This document shows positions 15,206 through 24,735 of a stretch of DNA of 64,000 nucleotides, in pieces (position 1 is the stretch's first letter; each line of letters starts with the position of its first letter). The translations under genes and the position numbers were made by a program. Below the pieces are notes generated by a model. The model searched no databases and was not told where the DNA came from. It was given only the letters and a program-made list of their open reading frames with translations. The stretch comes from Methanosphaera stadtmanae (GTDB lineage: Archaea; Methanobacteriota; Methanobacteria; Methanobacteriales; Methanobacteriaceae): positions 1-64,000 of the forward strand of contig SUTQ01000005.1 in NCBI GenBank assembly GCA_015062805.1, written 5' to 3'.

Positions 15206-17839
15206 TTAAACATTTAATTCTTCATTAGTATTTTGTCTAATCCATGTTGAACCGAAATTGTTATATAGGTTATTTACTCTAGTTTTAGTAGTGGAAGATA
15301 AAGAATATTGTAAAGAAATTAATAGTCCTGCAAATGAATCGCTAGAAAATCTGTTTTTCATTAATGATACGGATACCCATCCATTAGGTATTTTACCGCC
15401 ACCCAAACTATAATTTCCATATGAATTTGAAACTAAAACTTTACTTTTGTCTTTACTTACATCTATAATTGAAACATAATGGTTTACACCATAAAAGACA
15501 AATGTGTATCCACCATTAGCGACTTTTTCCAACGCCTTATCAAAAGTATTTTTATAATAGTAAACTGCAGTCATATTATGTTTTTTTAAAGCAGGGTCAA
15601 TATAACGAGCATAGGTACCAGTATATGTGTAAGTTTTAAACTCTGTTGCTAAAGTATATTCATTAACGTAATTTCTTAAAGATTGTGTACAAACACTGGT
15701 TGCTGTAGGTCCACAAGTATATCCAGTACTTTGTATGGCTCTAGCTTCACTGTAAGTATATGATTTACCTTTTAAGTTAACTGTAATATTATTTGGTATG
15801 GTACCTTTAGCACTTTTTACTCTAATTTTGTTAACTTCTTTCTCAATTACGTTCCATTTTTCACGTTTTAAAACATGATATATATTACTTTCATTTGCTG
15901 TTTTAAATGCAACATATTTAGACATATACCTGTTTAAGTAAAGAGAATAAGAATCTTGTTTGAATACTTCTTCTAATTGATTTTTTGTTAAAGTATATGT
16001 TCCATTTTCATCAGCCCAAACGTAATTTGTCATATAAATTAAATTAGGTATGCCTCCAACTAATGGTATAGTCTCTTGAGTAGGATTTTTATTTCCTAAA
16101 ATTGCAGATTCACTATTTGATATGCTTCCTGAAGTTAATATAATATTTTTTGAATTATGTGAATCCTTTAAATCACAATCACCTTCATAATCAACACTAA
16201 TGAGATAAGTGTCTACTTTACTTGGTAGTTTATATGAAATAATTGCTTTTCCATAGTTAACTCTTGAAGTCAATGTATTATTATTGATTTTAACTATTAC
16301 CCTTCCTTGATTTACCGTTTTTAATAATGATTGATTAGCATATGTAACATAAATTCTTATATCGCTTTGAGAAGCATTTTGAGCCTTTTGAGGAGTATCT
16401 ATGATTATTTTAGTTGGATATTTTTCAGTAAGACTAATTTTATATAGTTGACTAGCACTTGAATTATATGCGTAGGTAGTTCTAAGTTTAAGCTGTAAGT
16501 TGTGAATACCTTTAGGATAATAATCTAAAGGAACTTCTAATTTAATTTGACCATTACTGATTTTATATACTTTAGAAACATTGTTAATTCTCAGTTTATT
16601 ATTATCTACTAGGAAATCTAAATAAGTTGAACCAATAACAGTTTCATCATCTTTATCTTTTATAACTGCATTTACAATACAGTTATTGTTATTATCAATA
16701 TAAAACTTATTAACAGTTATATGAGTATTCATGGGTTTTAATGAAATTTTATTTATGGATTTAACAGTATTATAATTGAATCCATCTGATAAAACAGTAA
16801 TATTTATATGATCATATCTTATACCTTTAGGTATTTGGATAGATGCATTAACCTGATTTCCATTTATTCTATAAACAACAGGATTATTATTTTTATCTTT
16901 AAGAGTTACTCCATTTAATTTAAACAATACTCGACCATTATTAAAATTATTTGTTTCCTTATCTGAAATAGTAATCATAAAAGTTATTTTATCTCCTGCA
17001 TAATATGTTGATTGATCAGTTTTAACATTCATTTTAGGATTAAGTCTTAAATTCATGGTTTTATTCACAAAAGTTCTTGAATTTCTAAATAGATTACTTC
17101 CAGAATATACAGCTTCTTGATTAAATAGTATTCTTCTATAATCAGATATTGGCAATGATAATATAGCAGTAGAATCGGATACATAAACCTTATAAACTGC
17201 ACTATATGAATCTTTTAGAGTAAGTTGATTTAATTTATAAATTACATAACCATTATAAATAGGAATATCCGATTTAACAGTTGCTTTCATAATTACGTGT
17301 GTATCATTGGTATAGGTATTTAATGAGGTTGTTGTGTCGTGTTTTATAAGTTTTGTGTTGTTAATTAATTTTCTTGATTGTGTAAATTCATCGCTTCCAG
17401 AATAAACAACTTCTGAAGTTGAATATAAACCCGTATACTCTGATACAGATAATGCTAATATTGCCTTTGAATTCACAACATTTACTTTAATATTTTCATT
17501 GTTTTCTTTAAGTGTTGCTCCATTTAGTTTATAAATTACGTATCCAGTGTTAACATTAATATCAGATTTCACGGTTGAATTCATAATAATGTGACTACCG
17601 TTAGTATATGTATCTAATGTAGAAGAGGTTGTATGTTTGTTTGCATCACTACTTTTTTCCTCATTCTTTTCAAGTTTTTTATCAATATTTTTTTCTTGAT
17701 ACGCATTACTTTCAATATTATCATTTGTAAACTCATTTTGAATTGTTTCATTCAAATTATCTGAGTTAGCATATGAAATTGAAGTAAATATTAATAAAAG
17801 GAACAAAAATATGAATAAAATACCAAATCGTTTATTAAT
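15206..17839 (-). CDS. Secreted C39-like cysteine peptidase with N-terminal Ig-like repeats
   Basis: 877 aa. A signal peptide (NKRFGILFIFLFLLLIFTSI...YA) is followed by an Asn/Lys-rich linker, about five Ig-like repeats (YVIYKLNGATLK, GRVLFKLNGVTLKDKNNNP), a pseudomurein-binding-like segment (KGTIPNNITVNLKGKSYTY) and a C-terminal papain-like domain with GYTCGPTATSV (Cys709), GVNHYVSI (His787) and VSNSYG. It resembles archaeal wall-acting cysteine peptidases such as pseudomurein endopeptidases. No ATG, GTG or TTG starts the signal peptide; ATT at 17839 lies 7 bases after AAGGAGG and gives a complete one. The first usable TTG, 17806, would remove its basic end. Confidence 0.82.
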   Translation of the reverse strand: MNKRFGILFIFLFLLLIFTSISYANSDNLNETIQNEFTNDNIESNAYQEKNIDKKLEKNEEKSSDANKHTTSSTLDTYTNGSHIIMNSTVKSDINVNTGYVIYKLNGATLKENNENIKVNVVNSKAILALSVSEYTGLYSTSEVVYSGSDEFTQSRKLINNTKLIKHDTTTSLNTYTNDTHVIMKATVKSDIPIYNGYVIYKLNQLTLKDSYSAVYKVYVSDSTAILSLPISDYRRILFNQEAVYSGSNLFRNSRTFVNKTMNLRLNPKMNVKTDQSTYYAGDKITFMITISDKETNNFNNGRVLFKLNGVTLKDKNNNPVVYRINGNQVNASIQIPKGIRYDHINITVLSDGFNYNTVKSINKISLKPMNTHITVNKFYIDNNNNCIVNAVIKDKDDETVIGSTYLDFLVDNNKLRINNVSKVYKISNGQIKLEVPLDYYPKGIHNLQLKLRTTYAYNSSASQLYKISLTEKYPTKIIIDTPQKAQNASQSDIRIYVTYANQSLLKTVNQGRVIVKINNNTLTSRVNYGKAIISYKLPSKVDTYLISVDYEGDCDLKDSHNSKNIILTSGSISNSESAILGNKNPTQETIPLVGGIPNLIYMTNYVWADENGTYTLTKNQLEEVFKQDSYSLYLNRYMSKYVAFKTANESNIYHVLKREKWNVIEKEVNKIRVKSAKGTIPNNITVNLKGKSYTYSEARAIQSTGYTCGPTATSVCTQSLRNYVNEYTLATEFKTYTYTGTYARYIDPALKKHNMTAVYYYKNTFDKALEKVANGGYTFVFYGVNHYVSIIDVSKDKSKVLVSNSYGNYSLGGGKIPNGWVSVSLMKNRFSSDSFAGLLISLQYSLSSTTKTRVNNLYNNFGSTWIRQNTNEELNV

Positions 17840-17853
17840 ATTACTGCCTCCTT

Positions 17854-18788
17854 ATATTTTAAAGAAAATTTTAATAATTTATTTACTATTACTTTAATTT
17901 TTGTTTATAAAAATACTTAAATAAATTGATTATTATTTATAATCATTAGGGTGAGAATTAAATTATATTAATAGATGTTATTAGTGATTTTTAAAAAATT
18001 AATTCAGAATATTATTAATATATAATGGTCTAAAAAAATGATTAGGAATATTAATTTTTTTGGTTTCTACTATTTTTTTTCATTCTATATTAAATTTAAT
18101 AATATAATTAAGTATTACTTTTTATAATTAAATTATTATTTATCCCAATTTGATTAAAACTAGCATTTTGAGTTTATGTCATCTATATGTCATGTATTAT
18201 TTTTGCTATTTTCGTTTGGTTTAATTTTACTCTTATTTTCACTTTTTTAATTTACTTCGTTAAACCTAACTATAACGAAGTAAAAAGGGGGTGGAATATC
18301 CTCTAAACTCTTGTTTTTCATAAAAAATTATACAAAATTACAAACAGTTTTTACATGGAATATTTTTAACATAAATTATATGAATAAAATATTTTTTGAA
18401 CAAAAAAATAAGAAATTATCAAATAAAAAATAGAATAATATAACTTAATATAAGTAAATATTTAATATATTTTTTTAAAAATTAATAAAAGACATAATAT
18501 TTTATTATTTTTATTATTTTCACGTAATTTTTTGTTTTAATATAGAATACGTCTTTTTAAATAATTATTCCAGTTAATTTTTTTCTATTTTTTTTTATTT
18601 AAAACTTTTTTTTAGATTATTTTACTTTTATATACATTAAAATTTCAAAATATATAAAAAAATACCAGATATATTATTATACTTAATATAATAATTTAAA
18701 AAATTCTTAAATAACAAATTATAATTAAAATAAACGATATAATTAATTATTGAAGGTATACTATTAAATAAATAAAGGAGATAAGAAA
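17854..18788. other. Long divergent noncoding region between two surface-protein genes
   Basis: About 930 bp of AT-rich DNA separating divergent secreted-protein genes. It contains an inverted repeat TGATTAT/ATAATCA (17928-17946), a stronger 12-bp hairpin at 18251-18284 with a G-rich stretch after it, and AT-rich promoters for both genes. No ORF is convincing. Confidence 0.6.
18251..18284. repeat. Perfect 12-bp inverted repeat
   Basis: Arms TTTACTTCGTTA and TAACGAAGTAAA around a 10-base loop, followed by AAAGGGGGTGGAATATCC, which is GC-rich for this region. It could be the hairpin of an untranslated RNA, a terminator or an operator. Confidence 0.45.
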
Positions 18789-21221
18789 TTGAATAAAAAA
18801 ACAGTATTATTTTTCTTATCAGTTATGTTTGTTTTATTAGTTATGTCTACTGTTTCTGCTAATGAGACTAATGTAAATTCAGAATTTATTTCACAAAATA
18901 ATGGAATAAACGAAGTCAACTCATTAGAAGATAATTATATTGATGATGAGTCTAAAATTGAATCAGATAGTGTGATTAATACTAATTTAAAAACAAATGA
19001 AGATATTAAGAAAACCGATACAAAAAATTCTACAAAAACTATTAAAGAAGCTAGTTCAACTCAAACAAAATCACTTTTTGTAACGATTAATTCTCAAGTT
19101 TCTAAAACAAATGTCACCATATGGAAAAACACAGGTATTACAGATGTTTATGTTCAAGTAAATCATTTTAGTACAAATGTTTATAATATGAATAATCTTA
19201 AAAATGTTATCACATTAACTAACTCCTCAGGAATAAAAGTTCATGCATGGATTTATTGTTTTGTTGAAAAAAATACATATAAAGTTTCAGATACAAGGGC
19301 AACACTTGTGAAAAATAAAGTGAAGACTTTAATTAATAATTATAACATTGCAGGAGTTTGTTTAGATGCTGTAAGATATAGTGGACTAAAAACTAGCGCA
19401 GTCAATGATAATAAAATAACCAATTTTGTTAAAGATATTCGTACAATTGTTAAAAATAAAAATTCAAAGTTATTAGTAAGTCTATGTGTATTACCTGAGA
19501 AAGAAAATACTAAAAAGTATTATGGTCAGGATTATTCTGCTTTAAGTCCTTATACTGATGTGATGTTAGTATTAGCTTATAAATATGATTATAAATCAAA
19601 TGATGCTTGGATGAAAAGTGCAATTTCCTATGTTAAAAATGAAGCTAAATCTTCTAAGGTAGTAGGTGTTATTCAAACTTTTAAAACCGTTTCTGGAAAA
19701 AATGTAAAATTAAATAGTGCTGAATTAAGTAATGATATTAAAATAATTAATTCAGCAGGATCTGATGGATATTCATTATTTAAATATGGATATATCTCTA
19801 GTTATCCTACGAATGTAAACTATGATCCATATAAAAATAAAATTGTATCATTATTTGTCTTGATTAATTCTGACGTGTCTAAAAAAGATGTATACGATTG
19901 GCAAAAATGTGGAATAACTGATGTTTATGTTCAAGTAAACTATAGAGTATCAGCAAAGTACAATACTACTAATCTGGATAGAATCATATCATTAACTAAA
20001 GGTACAGGTATTAAAGTACATGCTTTAATAATTTGTTTTGTAGAAGGTCATGTTGTAAAAGTTACAGATAAAAAAGCTGAAATTATAAAAAATGAAGTAA
20101 AAAAATTAGTTAACAATCATGACATTGCTGGTATATGTCTAGATTATGTTAGATATAGTGGTTTTAATCTTACTGAAACTAATCCAACAAAGATAACTAA
20201 TTTCGTTAAAGATATTCATACTATTGTTAAATCTAAAGATTCTAAGTTAGAAGTAAGTGCTTGTGTTTTTGCTGAACGTGCAAATACTAAAAGATATTAT
20301 GGTCAGGATTATGTGGCATTAAGTCCTTATGTGGATGTAATGTTAGTAATGTCTTATAAATATAGTTATCACTCCGATGATGAATGGATGAAAAAAGTTG
20401 TAAAATATGTAATGGATGAATCCAAATATTCTAAAGTGGTAGGAGTATTACAAACATATAAGCTCGTTAACAGTAAAGCTGTAAAATTAACTAAAAATGA
20501 CTTGAATAGTGATGTTAAAGTTATTCTTTCCACAGGAGCAGATGGATATGCATTATATAGGTATAAAGTACTTTCAGATTATCCTGATAATATCACACGA
20601 TTAAAAAGCAAATTAAAAGTTAATGTTGAAGTAGAAAATGTTAGTTACAAGTTAGGAACTACTGCAACACTAAAAGCTAAAATAACCGATTGGGCAGGTA
20701 ATCCTGTATCTGATGCTAAAGTAGCCGTTAAAATTAATAACAAAACATTCGGATATACCTATGTGAAAAAAGGTATTGCTACTTATAATCAGTTCTTATC
20801 ACCTGATATATTTGGAGGATATAATTATAAAATCCAATTTGTGTATGGTGCAAATGAAGTATATGAAACCAATCGGGGTAGTGGTGTAATGACAGTCACT
20901 TCCTTCCAGCCAGTATTTACATTTAATGCTTTTACGGTTAATAAGAATAATTCCACAATAAGTGTAAAAGTTAAAATATCTAATGACACTAAGTTTTCTC
21001 ATCTAGCTAGAAGTGGTAATGTTGGTATTAAGATTAATGGTAACACGTTTAAGGTTAATTCAAAGTCAATAATATTTAAACCAGTTAATGGAATGGTGGA
21101 ATTCATTGTTCCACAGAATTGGTTCAAAATAGGTTTTAATAATTTAACAATTACCTATAGTGGAAATAGTCAATTCAATGGTGGAAGAACTACAATTTCT
21201 AATGCTATTAGGATGGTTTAA
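18789..21221 (+). CDS. Secreted protein with two TIM-barrel glycosidase-like domains and Ig repeats
   Basis: 810 aa. The signal peptide (NKKTVLFFLSVMFVLLVM...VSA) is followed by an Asn/Lys/Thr-rich linker. Two tandem related domains of about 260 residues start near 95 (SLFVTINSQVSKTNVT) and 354 (SLFVLINSDVSKKDVY). Each has GITDVYVQVN, GVCLDAVRYSG or GICLDYVRYSG with a conserved Asp, RYYGQDYxALSPY and DVMLVxxYKY, the pattern of putative glycoside hydrolase barrels. Two Ig-like domains finish the protein. It probably acts on wall or host polysaccharide. The start is TTG at 18789, after AAAGGAGAT. Confidence 0.8.
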   Translation: MNKKTVLFFLSVMFVLLVMSTVSANETNVNSEFISQNNGINEVNSLEDNYIDDESKIESDSVINTNLKTNEDIKKTDTKNSTKTIKEASSTQTKSLFVTINSQVSKTNVTIWKNTGITDVYVQVNHFSTNVYNMNNLKNVITLTNSSGIKVHAWIYCFVEKNTYKVSDTRATLVKNKVKTLINNYNIAGVCLDAVRYSGLKTSAVNDNKITNFVKDIRTIVKNKNSKLLVSLCVLPEKENTKKYYGQDYSALSPYTDVMLVLAYKYDYKSNDAWMKSAISYVKNEAKSSKVVGVIQTFKTVSGKNVKLNSAELSNDIKIINSAGSDGYSLFKYGYISSYPTNVNYDPYKNKIVSLFVLINSDVSKKDVYDWQKCGITDVYVQVNYRVSAKYNTTNLDRIISLTKGTGIKVHALIICFVEGHVVKVTDKKAEIIKNEVKKLVNNHDIAGICLDYVRYSGFNLTETNPTKITNFVKDIHTIVKSKDSKLEVSACVFAERANTKRYYGQDYVALSPYVDVMLVMSYKYSYHSDDEWMKKVVKYVMDESKYSKVVGVLQTYKLVNSKAVKLTKNDLNSDVKVILSTGADGYALYRYKVLSDYPDNITRLKSKLKVNVEVENVSYKLGTTATLKAKITDWAGNPVSDAKVAVKINNKTFGYTYVKKGIATYNQFLSPDIFGGYNYKIQFVYGANEVYETNRGSGVMTVTSFQPVFTFNAFTVNKNNSTISVKVKISNDTKFSHLARSGNVGIKINGNTFKVNSKSIIFKPVNGMVEFIVPQNWFKIGFNNLTITYSGNSQFNGGRTTISNAIRMV

Positions 21222-21512
21222 TTTCCATTCATTTCATCTTTTTTTATTTATCACATTAATGTAGAGCTTAATCTTTAGACCTTTTTTTATAAAGTGTTGT
21301 TTTCAAAAAATAATTTTTATTTTTCCTGTTTTTGAATATACTTTTTTTATTTACAAAAATTAAAAAACAAACCTTTTCTTTTTGAAAGTACATTGAATAG
21401 TATCCTAGATAACTATAATAATTTCTAAAAACATAACTTATAATGATATAAACAAATAAATATCAATAAAACAAATAATTAATATAATTTGAAAAATTAT
21501 GGGAGTGATTAC

Positions 21513-22739
21513 ATGAAAGCAGATTCAGTAAAAATAGCAGATGGGGTGTACTGGGTAGGTGCACTTGATTGGGATGCTCGTGATTTCCACGGTTTTGCAG
21601 TACCTGGTATGACTTACAATGCATACTTAGTATTCGGTGATGAAAAAGTAGCACTTATAGACAACGTATATGATGGATTTTATCCAGAAATGTGGGCAAG
21701 AATAGAAGATGCATTTGCCAAAGAAGAAAAAGAAATAAAAATAGATGCATTTGTAATTAACCACATTGAAAACGATCATATCGGTTCCATACCAGAGTTC
21801 CTAGAACAATGTCCTGATGTAGAATGTTACTGTACACAAGCAGCAAGTATGGGAATTAAAAGACAACATCACTGTTTAGCTGACCAAGAATTCAATGTAA
21901 TTACCACGGGAGATACCCTAGATTTAGGTGGAAAAACATTCACATTCATAAATGCTCCAATGTTACACTGGCCTGACAGTAACTTCACATTATACAATGA
22001 AGAAGGTATTTTATTCTCCAATGATGCATTTGGACAACACATATGTGAAAGTAAAAGATATGATGTGGATGTAGATCCTGCTTACTTGGCATTACATGCA
22101 AAAAAATTCTATGCTAACCTAGTTCAATTATCCGCATCAATGGTACTTAATAAAGTAACAGAAATGACAGAAGCAGGTTACTTAGATAATTTAACAATGA
22201 TTGCACCATGTCATGGTCAAATCTGGACACAACCTGGTACAGTTGTGGATTTGTATGCTAAATGGGCTAAAGGAGAAGCAGATGAAAAAATAACAGTTAT
22301 ATATGAAACTATGCATCATTCAACCCAAAAAATGGCTCATCAAATTGTTGAAGGAATAATGTCTGAAGGTGTGGAAGCTAAAATGCATTTCATCAGATAT
22401 GATCCTGAATCAGACATACTTGCAGATATTTTAGATAGTAAAGCAATAGTATTGGGTGTACCTACTATGATGAACAACCCATATCCAAAAATAGGTAATC
22501 TATTGGCATACTTAAGTTGTGTAAGTCCTGCAAATACTGGTGTACGTAAAACAGCCGCCGTATTTTCATCTAAAGGATGGGCTGGGGGAGCAATTCCTAA
22601 ACTTACGGAAAGTTTAACTGTAGCAGGATTCGATGTATTGGAAGATGAAGCTATAGAAGAAATATATGTACCTGATGAAAACGATTTGGATAAATGTTAT
22701 GAGTTAGGTAAGAAACTAGCTCAAATGGTTAAAGAATAG
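21513..22739 (+). CDS. fprA: F420H2 oxidase (FprA-type A flavoprotein)
   Basis: A 408-aa flavodiiron protein. Residues 1-250 are a metallo-beta-lactamase-like domain with the diiron ligands HIENDH, then LHWPDS, SNDAFGQH and APCHGQIW; residues 250-408 are a flavodoxin domain (VIYETMHHSTQKMAHQI, GVPTMMNNPYPKIG). In methanogens this enzyme reduces O2 to water with F420H2 and protects against oxygen. Length and motifs are normal. GGGAGTGAT precedes the ATG at 21513. It is monocistronic, with 290 bp of AT-rich upstream DNA. Confidence 0.93.
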   Translation: MKADSVKIADGVYWVGALDWDARDFHGFAVPGMTYNAYLVFGDEKVALIDNVYDGFYPEMWARIEDAFAKEEKEIKIDAFVINHIENDHIGSIPEFLEQCPDVECYCTQAASMGIKRQHHCLADQEFNVITTGDTLDLGGKTFTFINAPMLHWPDSNFTLYNEEGILFSNDAFGQHICESKRYDVDVDPAYLALHAKKFYANLVQLSASMVLNKVTEMTEAGYLDNLTMIAPCHGQIWTQPGTVVDLYAKWAKGEADEKITVIYETMHHSTQKMAHQIVEGIMSEGVEAKMHFIRYDPESDILADILDSKAIVLGVPTMMNNPYPKIGNLLAYLSCVSPANTGVRKTAAVFSSKGWAGGAIPKLTESLTVAGFDVLEDEAIEEIYVPDENDLDKCYELGKKLAQMVKE

Positions 22740-23338
22740 TTAAAATCTTTGAAAATACGTATTATTTATTTTTTGATAAAGAAATTATATTTTCTTTATT
22801 TTTCTCTTATTTTTTTTATTAATATTTGAAAAAAACTTTTTTTTGTATAAAATATATTTTAACTTAACAGTTGATATGATATAGTTTATAAATCTATTTT
22901 TTAGGATAATAAATTATATAAAAATAGTTTAAGAGAGGAGATGGTGGTGTTAGGTGGTCACCACCATGAGATTATGGATTTGAATCCATTATTATGTTTA
23001 AATTTGTTTTTAAGAGGAGTTTATCTTTATTTGTGGTAGAATTTTTTTTAGTCCTTTAAAGGGTGATTAAATTTAAAAATTATTAGGAAATATTTATCTT
23101 TGGTAATTATATGTCACTTTTTTCTTTTTACCTCCATAGGTTTAAAATGATTTAAATTATTTTTTTTATAACATTGTTATTTTTTTCTTCACAATATTCT
23201 ATTAATTAACAATGTTATATAAAGGTTTCGGTTAAAATTAAAAAAAGTTAATGAATGGATTTTTACAAAAAGTAATAAAATTATATTTACATATATCTCC
23301 ATTAACAAAGATAATAGTAGATATTTAAAGGGGAGATT
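22740..23338. other. Intergenic region with GC-rich hairpins
   Basis: About 600 bp. The stretch 22935-22998 is GC-rich for this DNA: arms ATGGTGGTG/CACCACCAT (22941-22949 and 22959-22967) and then ATGGATT/AATCCAT (22974-22990). A possible small ORF overlaps this. The rest is AT-rich and contains the promoter of the MATE gene. Confidence 0.55.
22941..23039 (+). CDS. Possible small protein with Gly-Gly-His-His-His motif, 32 aa
   Basis: After GAGAGGAG there is a short frame reading MVVLGGHHHEIMDLNPLLC and continuing with hydrophobic residues to a TAG at 23037. GTG at 22947 would give better spacing (6 bases) from the ribosome binding site. The HHH could bind a metal. The same bases form a strong hairpin, so a structured RNA is an equal alternative. 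I know no family. Confidence 0.3.
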   Translation: MVVLGGHHHEIMDLNPLLCLNLFLRGVYLYLW

Positions 23339-24703
23339 ATGTCTAATAAAAATGTTGAGTTAATGAGAGGAGATCCTAAGATAGCTGTAAGAACATTGGC
23401 TATTCCAATAATGATATCGATGTTACTGACTGCATCATACAATATTATCGATGGGATATGGGTAGCAGGATTAGGTCAAGCAGCTATTGCAGGGATAGGA
23501 TTTGTAACACCAATATTTATGATATTAAATGGTGTAAGTGTAGGTCTGGGAAATGGAGCTACAAGTAGTATAAGTCGGGCTGTAGGTGCTAAAAATCATG
23601 AAAAGGCAAACCAGGCTGCAACACATTCGTTGCTCATATTTCTTGTAGCATCCATTCTATTAACAATTATATTCCTGATTATTCAAGAACCATTGCTTGT
23701 TAGTTATGGTGCTGCAGGTCAAGCTTTGGAAGAAGCAATTAAATATGGAACACCACTTTTTTCAGGTCTTTTCGGTTTTATGTTTGCTAATGGAGCAAGT
23801 GGTATTCTTCGTGGTGAAGGTGATATGAAAAGGGCAATGTATGCAGTGATAGTATCTGTAATATTTAATGCAATTCTAGATCCAATATTTATCTATGTGT
23901 TGGGATTAGGTTCTGCGGGGGCATCACTGGCAACAATATTCAGTTCCATAGCTTCAGCAATAGTAATAATGTACTGGATACTAATAAAAAAGGATACCTA
24001 TGTTGAAGTAAACCTAAAGGATTTCAAATTTGATTCAAAAATTGCAATGGACATACTTAAAGTTGGTATTCCGGCAAGTTTGGATATGTTTGTAATGAGT
24101 ATAGCAATGAGTTTATATCTTGTATTCATTTCAACAATTAGTGGTGAATTTGGTATTGCTGCATTTACTTCAGGTCAAAGGTTATATTTGTTTGCAATAA
24201 TGCCATTAACTGCCATAGCCAGTGCAGTTGCAGCTGTAACTGGAAGTTCGTATGGAGCACGAAATGGTGAAAATCTATCAGTAGCCCATATGTATGGAGT
24301 AAAATTTGGAATTGCATTTGGAACTGCAGTTACAATTATATTAATTGGATTGGCTCCACAATTGGCAACATTATTTGCTTATACTCCAGAAACAGCAGTT
24401 CTTGTTCCTGAAATAACAAGGTTTTTACAAATTGCATGTTTATGTCTACCATTAACTGCTGCAGGAATGGTTTCAAGTTTCTTCTATCAAGGAATCGGAA
24501 AAGGAGCAATAAGTTTGGGGTGGACAATCGTTAGGGAAGTAATATTTACTGTATCGTTTACTTATTTGTTTGGCATATATCTTGGTTGGGGTTTAATAGG
24601 AATTTGGACTGGTTTAGCTTTAGGTAGAGTTATTTCAAGTATTTTAAATTTCATATTTGCAAGATATACCATAAAAATTATTAGAAAAAGATTGGAAATA
24701 TAA
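23339..24703 (+). CDS. MATE family efflux transporter
   Basis: A 454-aa protein with about 12 membrane segments in two halves, each with the MATE arrangement: MISMLLTASYNIIDGIWVAG and GLGNGATSSISRAVGA in the first half, PASLDMFVMSIAMSLYLVF and AVAAVTGSSYGARNGEN in the second. It should export cationic or amphipathic compounds in exchange for Na+ or H+. Length is typical. GGGAGATT is just before the ATG. No regulator is next to it. Confidence 0.92.
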   Translation: MSNKNVELMRGDPKIAVRTLAIPIMISMLLTASYNIIDGIWVAGLGQAAIAGIGFVTPIFMILNGVSVGLGNGATSSISRAVGAKNHEKANQAATHSLLIFLVASILLTIIFLIIQEPLLVSYGAAGQALEEAIKYGTPLFSGLFGFMFANGASGILRGEGDMKRAMYAVIVSVIFNAILDPIFIYVLGLGSAGASLATIFSSIASAIVIMYWILIKKDTYVEVNLKDFKFDSKIAMDILKVGIPASLDMFVMSIAMSLYLVFISTISGEFGIAAFTSGQRLYLFAIMPLTAIASAVAAVTGSSYGARNGENLSVAHMYGVKFGIAFGTAVTIILIGLAPQLATLFAYTPETAVLVPEITRFLQIACLCLPLTAAGMVSSFFYQGIGKGAISLGWTIVREVIFTVSFTYLFGIYLGWGLIGIWTGLALGRVISSILNFIFARYTIKIIRKRLEI

Positions 24704-24735
24704 TCCAATTTTACTTTTTTTTGTTAAAACTATTT

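Noticed and set aside
22930-23000. tRNA gene suggested by TTCAAATCC-like sequence on the minus strand
   Set aside because: The arm has a 6-base loop, and there is no acceptor stem or anticodon arm around it.
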